A stretch of 64,000 nucleotides of DNA. It comes from Thalassovita autumnalis (lineage in GTDB: Bacteria; Pseudomonadota; Alphaproteobacteria; Rhodobacterales; Rhodobacteraceae). This document shows positions 28,301 to 34,398 of this stretch, piece after piece. The notes beneath the pieces were generated by a model. That model saw only the letters and a list, made by a program, of their open reading frames with translations. It made no database searches and was not told the DNA's origin. A program made the translations under genes and the position numbers. Numbering within the stretch: position 1 is the first letter of the stretch; every line of letters starts with the position of its first letter. The stretch spans positions 143,103 to 207,102 of the forward strand of contig NZ_CYSB01000039.1 in the NCBI RefSeq assembly GCF_001458255.1, written 5' to 3'.

Positions 28301-31300
28301 TTGAAACTGCTGACTGTGGACAGCGCGTTGATGTCCTGTGTGGATTGCGCAATCACCGTCGGGGTGACCAGCGTCGGGCTGAGATCAATCCCGAAGGAGA
28401 ATTTCATTGCCAGATCGGGATCAAAGATCAGCGCCCCATCGCCGGAAACGTCAACCAAACCGCTGACCACATCCGCCAGATCCGGCCCGACGATATCGGC
28501 CAGCTGATCACCCAGCAGCGCCGCAAGGTCCAGATTGAAGGGCAGTTCTTTCTGGTAGTCCTCCAGGAATTTGAACTCCAGGTCGAACAGGATCGTCTGG
28601 GCATCGCCATCCCAGGTCAGCGTCACCGTATCCTGACCAAAGACCCCTTCCAGATAAGCTTCAACCTTATCCAGACCGGACTGCGGATCATTGCGCAGAT
28701 CCTGCAGCGCCTGCAGGAAGTCGGCTGCAAACTGGATCTGATCCAGGATCGACAGGTTGAGCAGCGGAATATTGGCGTCGAGGAAGGGCATCTTTTCAGA
28801 CAGGGTATCGCCCACCACAACCAGCACATTGGCAATTGCCACCAGCGTGTCGAGGATATCGCCATCTTCCAGCGCGCTCAGACCATCAATCGCGGCCAGC
28901 GCATTGGGATCGTTGCTGAGCAGCTGAACGTCATAGCTGCCCTGAATGTCCTTCAGATCAAGGATGGTGGCGCTGATGCCATCGACCAGATCTTCGTTGA
29001 TGCCGCTGATGCCTGCGACGTTGATCTTCACGTCCCCCAGACGGAACAGGAACTGCGCCAGCTCATCCCCGCCGGTGTAGCCAAAGGCATCGGTGACATG
29101 CTGGATCTCACCCGCATTTGCGATCGGTGCACCCCCTGCCGCAAGGGCCTGACCCGCGCCATCAACCACAATGCCGCCCTTCAGATCAAAGCGGCCCAAC
29201 AGCGATCCGATCCCAGGCGCTTGGGTGTGCACCACCTCACCGTCCACCAGATCCACCTTATCGGCCACCGCCTCGTAAAGGTTGCGGAAGCTCAGCTGTT
29301 CGTTAAACGCGCCCTCACCGTCACGGCCGATCAGCGTCGCCTGCAACTGGGTGTCGAGCGCCAGAATATTCTGGCTGGCGTCCTCAGATCCGATGTTGAC
29401 CGAAACAATCCCCAGATCCGCCGTGCCGATGATATCCGTCGCCGAACCGGTCACACCGACATCCAGCGACAGATCGTTGAGGAAGGTGTTGTCCAACACC
29501 GCATCAAGCAGCTCATCACCAAACCCGCGGCTGGCTTCCAGCGCGTTGGCTTCACCACTGTCGGTGATCAAATCGGTCGCCAGACCAGCCAGATCAATCC
29601 CTATCCCCGAGGAGAACTGCGCCCGCATCTCAGCCGCCAGCGCCGCCTCAAGCGACATGTTGTTCAACACCCCGATCGACAGATCGCCGGTGTTCAGCGT
29701 GACACCATCATCGCCGGTGATCGATAGGGTTTTGACCAGATCCGGGAAGCTGAAGATCAATTCACCCTCACTGGTCAGCTCCAACGTGGCCCCCGGCATG
29801 GTTTTGTCCAGCTCGGTGTTCACCCAATCAATCAGCGTATCCACGCTGAGCGCCTTCATCAGCTTGGACGGATCCACGTTGAATTCAAAGCCACGGGTTT
29901 CTTCGGCGCCATCGGCATCCGTACCACGGTCAAAGGCCAGACCATCCCCAGCCGCGTTGGTGCTGACATTGACATGGTAGCCCTTGCCATCCAGCGCGCT
30001 TTGGAAATCCGCGATGAACCCACTGAGCGATCCAAACCCAGGGCCAGAGCTGGACTGCACATCCACCTCTTGCTCTTCACCGTCTACCGTAATGGTGAAC
30101 CGAACGGAGGAAACACCCTCCAAAGCGGTCATATCGAAGGTGCCAAACTCAAACCCTGACACGCCGGTGGTGAACCGCGCAATGGTCCCGCTGAATTTGG
30201 TGGCCCCGCCATCGGTGCTAAAGGCATTCTCGGCCTCAGACAGCTGCCCGTCGTCAAACCCAAACTGCGCAAGGGACACGGTGTCATCCCAGCTGCCATC
30301 GCTCTGACGGCGCCCGGCCAGCACAGCAAAGCTGTTGTAATTGCCACTGCCGTTTGCAGTGCTGCTCAGCTTCAGACCACCAAGGAAAGACAGGGCAGCG
30401 GTGATCCCATAGGTGCCCAGCGCCCCGTTCAGCGCGTCCAGCAGGCTGTTCATCCGCGCCTGTTCATCACTGGTGTCCACCCCTCCGGTCCACAGATCGA
30501 TGGTCACGATCTGTGAGGTCGGATTGCCATCCGGCGTCACGATGCCCAGTTGCAGCTGATCATAGGCCAGCAACTCGGCCCATTGCGCATCATTCAGCGC
30601 CAGACCGTCGTGGCTGTCTGCGGCCCCCATCAGGCTGTTGGGCAGTTTCTCCGTCAGCGTTTGACCGTCATTTGCTGGATTTGGGTCAGGGACTTCCTGC
30701 GTCATGCCGAAGGCATCAGGGTTGATGGTGAACTGTTGCGCCAGGGTGGAGAAGACCGAAGCCACCTCATCAATCACCTGACTCATCCGGATATCGGTCA
30801 GCGGAATCGCCAGATCAAAGGCCGCATCGCGCAAGGCGCTGGCAATGGTATTGCCTACATCCTCAAGGAAGCCGGTCATCTCACTGACGCCCATCGCGGC
30901 CAAGCCTTCGATGGCGTTTTCAATCGCTGCGGCCAGTTCCGGCGACACATCCGCCACACCGCCGTTCAGGGTCAGATCAAAATCCGCCGTTGCGGTATCG
31001 CTGATCCCCTGCACCAACCCACTGGCACTGTTGGTGTCCAACACCGAAGAGAACCCCACAACACCCGAGAAGTTCTGATCAACCGACCCAAAGGCCAGCG
31101 TCCCGTCAAAGGCCACTTCGGCCAGACGGTGCGGATCCACCCCACCAAAGGCCACAGCAGTATCGCTGCCGACCTCCTGGATACGCGCCTCAACGCTCAG
31201 GCTGTGACCATGGCCAAACCATTCGTTACTGGGCACCGGGCCGGCGGTGAAATCGGCTTGGAAGCCAAGGTTAAACCCGGATGTGGTTTCGGCATAAACA

Positions 31301-32349
31301 CCAAAGGTCGCCAGTTTCAGCGCGGTCACATTCAGCGACAAAAGGCCAAGCGAGGCTTCGGCCCCAACCGCCGCATCAATTGCGCCGCCGACCTGTACCA
31401 GCGGCGCGAAGTCAAAGTTGTGAATGTTGAGGCCAACCTGATCCAGCGTCAGCGCATTGCCCTCAGCCGGATCGTCATAAACCGCGATGCTTTGCAGCTC
31501 GAAGGAGATCAACGCCCCGCTGTCCGAACCGGACAGGATATCAATCGGCAGGGTCAGACCGGGAATGGCCTGCTGCAGCATGGAGGTCATATCGGTGAAG
31601 ACCTCAGGCAGGTTAATCGCCACATCCACCGCGGTGGTGATGTCGTTGTTCAGCCCGTCCTTCTGCTGGGTGAAGGTGATCAGCTTATTGTCGGCAGGCC
31701 CAACATCCGTCAGCGTGAGAGCGAAGTTTTCGTTGCTGCCCAGACCAAAGGCCGCAGCCAGATTGTCATCAAACGCCGCCCGCGCCGTTGCCGTATTCGA
31801 AACGCCAAGCCCCGCAATGAAGGTATCGATGTCGTCTGACACAGTGCCATCGGCAAAATTCGCATAGGTGTAAAGCCCACCCAGATCCGCCGCGCTGACC
31901 TTATTGGCGCCGATCACGCTGTTGATATTGGCAGCCATCGTGTCAAACGTGGCGGTATCGATGACCTCTTGCAGGGTGCCCTTCAGATCGGTGATCGCCT
32001 TGGTGATCCGGTCTGCCACCTCAACCACCGGGTTCAGATCCACCACCTCAGTGTCATTGGCCCCCGCCAGAATGCCCTGGCTGGTCTCCAACAGCGGGCT
32101 GATCGCGGCAAAGGCATCCTCGGCCTGATCCGTGAAGGTCTCCAGCACATTGCTGACCGCGGTGAACTGATCCTCAAAGGACTGCGCAATGCCTGCCAGC
32201 ACGGAGGTCAACGCGGAGGAAGCATTGAGATCCCATTCCAGATTTGCATCCAGCATCACCCGCGGCTCAAGCAGCCCGGTTTTCAGATCCACCGACAGGG
32301 GTGCCACCTTGACCGCGTTGGTCCGTGTGATCTTGCTGTTATGACCCAT
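19360..32349 (-). CDS. Giant 4,329-residue LEPR-motif, RTX-like repeat protein
   Basis: No classical signal peptide is present. Residues about 27-34 read LEPRVMLD, the N-terminal motif seen on many very large bacterial repeat proteins. Residues about 50-2500 are acidic, beta-rich and repetitive, with segments resembling flagellar hook-type IN repeats (VEVNLEGLTTLGDVVAAID). From about residue 2530 to 4180 there are RTX-like calcium-binding nonapeptides (GGxGxDxxx) and many copies of a 56-residue module containing GDNG. A non-repetitive acidic tail of about 145 residues ends LALAAE. Cysteine is nearly absent, as in exported RTX proteins. It is probably a surface or secreted adhesin; no enzymatic domain was recognised. 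It begins behind GGAGATTTCAG, 58 bases after the Omp85-like gene, and surrounding genes appear to be its export machinery. Confidence 0.88.
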   Translation of the reverse strand: MGHNSKITRTNAVKVAPLSVDLKTGLLEPRVMLDANLEWDLNASSALTSVLAGIAQSFEDQFTAVSNVLETFTDQAEDAFAAISPLLETSQGILAGANDTEVVDLNPVVEVADRITKAITDLKGTLQEVIDTATFDTMAANINSVIGANKVSAADLGGLYTYANFADGTVSDDIDTFIAGLGVSNTATARAAFDDNLAAAFGLGSNENFALTLTDVGPADNKLITFTQQKDGLNNDITTAVDVAINLPEVFTDMTSMLQQAIPGLTLPIDILSGSDSGALISFELQSIAVYDDPAEGNALTLDQVGLNIHNFDFAPLVQVGGAIDAAVGAEASLGLLSLNVTALKLATFGVYAETTSGFNLGFQADFTAGPVPSNEWFGHGHSLSVEARIQEVGSDTAVAFGGVDPHRLAEVAFDGTLAFGSVDQNFSGVVGFSSVLDTNSASGLVQGISDTATADFDLTLNGGVADVSPELAAAIENAIEGLAAMGVSEMTGFLEDVGNTIASALRDAAFDLAIPLTDIRMSQVIDEVASVFSTLAQQFTINPDAFGMTQEVPDPNPANDGQTLTEKLPNSLMGAADSHDGLALNDAQWAELLAYDQLQLGIVTPDGNPTSQIVTIDLWTGGVDTSDEQARMNSLLDALNGALGTYGITAALSFLGGLKLSSTANGSGNYNSFAVLAGRRQSDGSWDDTVSLAQFGFDDGQLSEAENAFSTDGGATKFSGTIARFTTGVSGFEFGTFDMTALEGVSSVRFTITVDGEEQEVDVQSSSGPGFGSLSGFIADFQSALDGKGYHVNVSTNAAGDGLAFDRGTDADGAEETRGFEFNVDPSKLMKALSVDTLIDWVNTELDKTMPGATLELTSEGELIFSFPDLVKTLSITGDDGVTLNTGDLSIGVLNNMSLEAALAAEMRAQFSSGIGIDLAGLATDLITDSGEANALEASRGFGDELLDAVLDNTFLNDLSLDVGVTGSATDIIGTADLGIVSVNIGSEDASQNILALDTQLQATLIGRDGEGAFNEQLSFRNLYEAVADKVDLVDGEVVHTQAPGIGSLLGRFDLKGGIVVDGAGQALAAGGAPIANAGEIQHVTDAFGYTGGDELAQFLFRLGDVKINVAGISGINEDLVDGISATILDLKDIQGSYDVQLLSNDPNALAAIDGLSALEDGDILDTLVAIANVLVVVGDTLSEKMPFLDANIPLLNLSILDQIQFAADFLQALQDLRNDPQSGLDKVEAYLEGVFGQDTVTLTWDGDAQTILFDLEFKFLEDYQKELPFNLDLAALLGDQLADIVGPDLADVVSGLVDVSGDGALIFDPDLAMKFSFGIDLSPTLVTPTVIAQSTQDINALSTVSSFNLAPGGGNDLRLTWIDNDTGEQKRVEVNLEGLTTLGDVVAAIDAAVKAEFGATVSFTYDEASGQITLSDSNNTIIDDTDVTALFGAGEVTGTDDGGALTVALDAGFAAFADELIFTVSVNGTPVEVTIPAEADRTRAGFIAAANVALQNTYLARNVLSASALPIPAVQLSNLFDLVDDGGALKLRATDYPQALGYEAITFTVSGDDKSQDIGFKVESLGGSNVARALGFAGNSDFSAGDMTSEVIYDGVTVGAPRVYLDTVNTGIIASFTAGVNDGLELKLGLGPIEVMVENGHALITAGDDAGSPAFLRLGINDIDGDEHADQYDLSHVFEISNDPAVGYADLFDLDAAMAIDVFLPMSDTLGLFDPTTDGLSWKADLLVTPDDFVLANLTSANWSTSLEGALMDIYNGVALAVGDGLGEIKFEMPDLSEFLENLNVLAILNDPKLVLGGLDMLLNQMQQIFDDYLSGINLPVVGDAIGAGVTFFDEFRLNVVQKALAWAETPLPDGSYPTTVDFLTGVVNDALNDLLGTSGTQYLQAYLNTDGATKDSYLYVALNFNAIIFDEEVAIDFDLGVPGFDLAVEDGSKVRMTLDYIVNIGFGYDGKGFFLLNDTDENEVSIDFTVDAGSFEGSMSLFGILGVNAEAVTVTNGTVTERASASGQSGTAQLTASLGADLYGDTGLQILNPDDQPDGTGGVTADSAYRDFSGVDVRDGLGNRMHWEKVVYLAQLDTSNLISFDFVAGFDIQIGLEANVLNPETGEPIEFGGAQVIPSVMTELIFEGGYSVADGLNIDKLMFNQVRLDANVLYDALLAPILDPVMGFIEPLADFFKFLSSPPVSFLVDILGNVFPIIAMADTVITVGNQVTQMLVTLNRTGGMVIFGDYDFTGNADDIESGETTMSSMDQSNISRSNADSATQGGGFGVFGDPNKGLSAELPLLTDPFSALNILLGNFDEVDLVRAKFTLFNVNTGVIDVADKLLSEFGMPGWVRKIVQSAFKATFEARFIAKFEVGYDMSGIVNFVNSYDPERLLDGVFIDAAPGSLVDAYLGASVRLNAGLAGLSSNFHVGVQLSFNDPNDDGKLRIPELIALVEAAADSPGDTLGYLFRGSASYKFKLSVWAGISLPWPLPDLKWSTTVFNFGDSIDFGGLKPSAQLATDLGDTGNTAIMNVGARAGGSMSTIEGDGDDRIVVDGPNSPFQVTLNSGGQTIQGSFDQTAGAIIVPAGNGNNTVDLSGVNNGIPTVTYTGTGADQITLPPSGVHVVFAGDGIDRITAPAGATGTYVIFGEGGADTVNIPSGNVIYFGDDDFGMRDLFLSEFSSGGVTEAKLLALLGIDASGNPNPSAAANYDYNGGKLNLHSLLSVYTADTQLKAAKDVETVTVGNGNHVILTGAGDDQITGVLTGTGNVHVFSGAGEDVISIGGSDVYIEGGAGADLIKVDGARTEVWGWGKAAGEDGLTASEAIKAMALKDKGDILIGGSGADQLFGQLGQDILEGGAGADVLAGGLENDLINGGLFDMSDSSGSALALSDIDLSVQRTSGLVVASEDIADGNDTVRGGDGADVLIGGGDRDSISGGIGNDILLGDFGTVTFSASMVAKHATTTFDTSSNGGTDVLKGEQGNDILIGGLSDVGLPEVLEDYEGNNIFLGDFGEIAGSRILEVPTLIRGIASASGGDDVIRAGRGNDMILGGEGADEIYAGLGADFVLGDLGQIDLTGPSMTGTGSAHDGNDTIVLGVDTPSEYTSPALEDLMDVVIAGGGNDMIAAQAAGLAVLSDSGTINMTSVGVNALRSYVPLGSTPTSDEEAADARAKNLIRAMVSDMISAAHSGDGADQLTTTGGDVAAILGGGADVATLADGTTYVMGDDGSIRIDDNSSYTGREVVMTSTASVTAGNGDRITAANGTALIVAGDGNDTISAGNGTSAVMSDSGTLTHDSRSADLSVSLVADVTPGSGDDHVTVGNGDMQLMLGEGADTLIAGNGDFEVLADSGTLRNNAAERFLQLDASQAGGNDSLTIGAGDHIAALGLGDDEARFGLGTAAVLGDVGTLSLTRSTGDLRLSSDGITAGGNDDVTTSDGNDWVLLGSGDDTLAAGDGDNLILGDNGVIDVTAAETTLTSTDDATGGADSVTSGTGNDWVNLGEGADWAHLGAGDNLVMGDNGVIRVAGTSTTLTTQSPALGGNDTITALGGNDMMALGDGADVADLGEGNNIGLGDNGVIAVTPVQTRVESNTAAEGGNDSLTSGAGLDVMVLGSGDDTLAAGDGDNLILGDNGVIDVTAAETTLTSTDDATGGADSVTSGTGSDWVNLGEGADWAHLGAGDNLVMGDNGVIRVAGTSTTLTTQSPALGGNDTITALGGNDMMALGDGADVADLGEGNNIGLGDNGVIAVTPVQTRVATSSPELGGNDSLTSGAGQDTIVLGVGDDTLAAGDGDNLILGDNGEILVNTSGISQVFATHGLDGADTITTGAGLDVIIGALGADSIQAGHGDNTVIGDMGIITQDAGLAGAATRTAVTQTVGTGDNDTITALDGVDVILGGAGADRISSGAGDDLILGDDGNWTSAHMSGLGQATVEVMQTGGDDWIDAGADNDIVMAAQGNDTVLAQAGEDVVLGDDGTVTFRNETDVETLVLTNQDRGGDDELTALGGAGDNIIIGQFGNDSITGGLDDDLLVGDLVTLHFDSYQNVLPGQSAWDRMSRMVGIREDLGFDDTLYGSDGDDFIMGGFGDDIIYGEAGQDFLIGETVIYVRSWSFNTEGLLDEVITIDTNFAFLDGGYDEMSGGSGFDIMVGGLGPDLFYGDTAEDLLQSDGYAGLFRATWGIDGFVGDTPHRALYTSNYAGLGATDVVSAAQEEDSIGVPLKFTSPEEVEDDVVAEETEIEVPEGYQAEARPLQRGQIVAHVLAYLESAAVTDALANAIAAGADLDLVRGALIESAINDLGSLSRMGAVEFEALIGEVVDYLLSRVVTDRDAVTQMEKLALAAE
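20985..22060 (-). repeat. 504-bp tandem repeat inside the giant gene
   Basis: Blocks 21122-21556 and 21626-22060 are nearly identical at the DNA level with an exact offset of 504 bases, including synonymous positions; a third, more diverged partial copy reaches left to about 20985. The unit encodes 168 residues made of three 56-residue modules, each with a GDNGVI core and a GGxDxxT core. Near-identity at the DNA level implies recent duplication or gene conversion, and the array length may vary between strains. Confidence 0.9.
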
Positions 32350-32407
32350 CTGAAATCTCCATGCTTCCGTGCCTAAAAACAGGCGTCACCCACTCACTCG
32401 GGACCAG

Positions 32408-33514
32408 TTAAAAACGTGCGTTCAAAGACAGCGACAGGCGCTGTTCTTCATCAATGTCTTGGCTGTTGATCGGGGCCGCCCAGGACAGGGACAAATCGCC
32501 GTAACGGCTTTGCCAATGTCCTGAGACACCAACGCTGCTGCGCCAATGGCGGCTGTCATCGACACCTGAAATGCCGGGCAGATCCCATGTGCTGCCGAAA
32601 TCGTAAAACACACCCAGCGCCACGTCGTCTCGCCAGCCGGGGGTCAGAACCTCGGCGCTGCCGGTCAGGTATTTGGTGCCGCCCAGCGCGTCGCCGGTGC
32701 TGGTGTCGCGCGGCCCAGCACTGCCCGAGGCAAAGCCGCGTGGCGCTTTGCCGCCAAGGAAGGCGCGGTCGAGGATATGCACATAGCCGTCATCCCCCGT
32801 GCCACGCACCGCCCCGCCGCTGGCGCTGAGCCGCCAGACCGTTCGACCGGCCAGCGCCTGCGTGGTTTCGAAACTGGCATAGAGGTGCCGGCTATCCCGC
32901 CGCCCCTGCTGCGCCACCGAAAGCTTGCCGCCCAAGGCCGCCGAGGTGCCCGGCTGCAAGAGTTCGCGCCCACGCGCACTGTCCCAATGTAGCCCCAGGG
33001 TCAGACCGGCCACTTCGCTTTCACCGCTATCCGCCGCGATGATCGGGGAAATGCCGCTGTCGAGGTCATCCAGCTCATCGCGCTGCCAGAACAGGCTGCC
33101 CTGCCAGGACAGGGTCTGCCCCAATGCCGCGCCAAACTGCAGCTCAAGCCCGATATGGCTTTCGCTATAGGGGCGGATATCCCAATCCGACAGCGCGCCG
33201 TTCACCTCAATGGCGGCCCAGCTGTCCGCGCCCAGCGCGCTTTGCCCCAGATCCCAGGTCTTGGTGATGCTGGCCCGGCTGCCCTGACCTTCGTCACCCA
33301 GACGATGTTCCAGCTCCACATCCACGCCGCTGCCGGCGATATCTTCGCCCGAAAGGCTGATATCAGCGGTGGAACCGTAAAGCGTGGAATGGCTGACCCC
33401 AACGGTCAGCTGCCCGTTGCCCGCCTGCTGCGCCATGGCCTGCGGGGCCATCAATGTGGTGGCCGCCATTAGCAGGCTCAAAGGCAAGGTTTGGTTTGTC
33501 TTTTGCAACTTCAT
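32408..33514 (-). CDS. POTRA-less Omp85/BamA-like outer-membrane beta-barrel protein
   Basis: The 368-residue protein has a signal peptide ending APQAMAQ and then alternating beta-strand sequence to a C-terminal phenylalanine (SLSLNARF), the outer-membrane insertion signal. The last 120 residues follow the Omp85 barrel pattern: DRAFLGGKAPRGF (residues 249-261, equivalent to the FxGG and VRGF loop-6 region of BamA), GPRD, LGGTKYLTGSAEVLTP, FYDFGSTWD and a final SVGVSGHWQSRYGDLSLSWAAPI. BamA and FhaC-type relatives have N-terminal POTRA domains; here none is visible. The ATG overlaps the upstream adaptor stop as TGATG. A translocation or anchoring role for the giant protein is inferred from position. 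Confidence 0.78.
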   Translation of the reverse strand: MKLQKTNQTLPLSLLMAATTLMAPQAMAQQAGNGQLTVGVSHSTLYGSTADISLSGEDIAGSGVDVELEHRLGDEGQGSRASITKTWDLGQSALGADSWAAIEVNGALSDWDIRPYSESHIGLELQFGAALGQTLSWQGSLFWQRDELDDLDSGISPIIAADSGESEVAGLTLGLHWDSARGRELLQPGTSAALGGKLSVAQQGRRDSRHLYASFETTQALAGRTVWRLSASGGAVRGTGDDGYVHILDRAFLGGKAPRGFASGSAGPRDTSTGDALGGTKYLTGSAEVLTPGWRDDVALGVFYDFGSTWDLPGISGVDDSRHWRSSVGVSGHWQSRYGDLSLSWAAPINSQDIDEEQRLSLSLNARF

Positions 33515-34398
33515 CACTCCTGCACCCGTGCCGCAGCCAGATCGATCTGGCATTTGCTGCCGGGCAACACGCTGTCGGCTGACAGCAAAAAGAAAACGCT
33601 GATGGTGTTTGAGGCCAGGTCAGCAACCGGCGAAATGTAATCAAGGCTGAGGCTGTGCTGCGCCACAGGCGTGCCGATCGCCGCGTCAAAACGATCCTGC
33701 GCGGCAAAGCTGCTGATCAGGGCCGAGGGCACAAAGGCCTCAACCCGCAGCGGCTGGTTCACATAAAGGGTCGCCACAGGCTCCTGCCCTGCGGCCTCGC
33801 CCGGATCGATCAGGTTTTCGCCAACCACACCCGCGACCGGGCTGCGCAGCTGCATCGAGTCCAGGATCGTCTTGGTCCGCTCAACCTCCAGCGCGGCCAG
33901 CGCCAGTGCCTGTTCAACCTGTGTGATCTCCGCCTCAGCCAGGGCCAGATCCAGCACCGCCGCGTCGTGCTGCGATACCGAAACCGCACGCTGCGCGCTG
34001 GCCTTGGCCAACCGCGCCTCTTTGATCGCCAGCCCATCGCGGCGCACCTTGGCGGCGTTCAGCTCAGTCAGATCCGCCGCCCGTGCCTTGGCCACGTTCA
34101 ACTCGGCCTTCAGGATGGTGGTGTCCAACTCAACCAGCAGATCGCCGACCTTCACCTGATCACCGGGGCGTACATGCACCTTGGCAACCGTGCCCTGTGA
34201 GGGCGCGGCCAGTTCGACAACGCGCAGCGGTTTGACGGTGCAGTTGATCTGCCGCAATGCAGGCGCCGCTGCACCTGCGCGCGCGGCAAACTCTTCTTTC
34301 GACAGCACAGGCTGATCGGCCAACACATGAGCCGGACCAGCCGCGATCATTGCGGTCAGCGATAAGGCCAGCAGCCCCCAGTGCGCCCGCACGCTCAC
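33514..34398 (-). CDS. HlyD/MFP-type periplasmic adaptor, short form
   Basis: This is a 294-residue exported adaptor. A signal peptide (LLALSLTAMIAAGPAHVLA) is followed by a lipoyl half-motif (GTVAKVHVRPGDQVKVGDLLVELDT), a long alpha-helical hairpin (about residues 95-175) and the second lipoyl half (MQLRSPVAGVVGENLIDPG). The C-terminal beta domain is shorter than in RND adaptors. It should bridge inner-membrane components to the TolC-like protein. It starts with GTG in a GTGA overlap with the TolC stop and ends in a TGATG overlap with the barrel gene, so the three are translationally coupled. Confidence 0.88.
   Translation of the reverse strand: MSVRAHWGLLALSLTAMIAAGPAHVLADQPVLSKEEFAARAGAAAPALRQINCTVKPLRVVELAAPSQGTVAKVHVRPGDQVKVGDLLVELDTTILKAELNVAKARAADLTELNAAKVRRDGLAIKEARLAKASAQRAVSVSQHDAAVLDLALAEAEITQVEQALALAALEVERTKTILDSMQLRSPVAGVVGENLIDPGEAAGQEPVATLYVNQPLRVEAFVPSALISSFAAQDRFDAAIGTPVAQHSLSLDYISPVADLASNTISVFFLLSADSVLPGSKCQIDLAAARVQE

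Noticed and set aside
28237..29727. A 496-residue plus-strand open frame opposite the giant gene
   Set aside because: Rich in Q, R and H as expected from reading G+C-rich coding sequence on the wrong strand; no recognisable fold.
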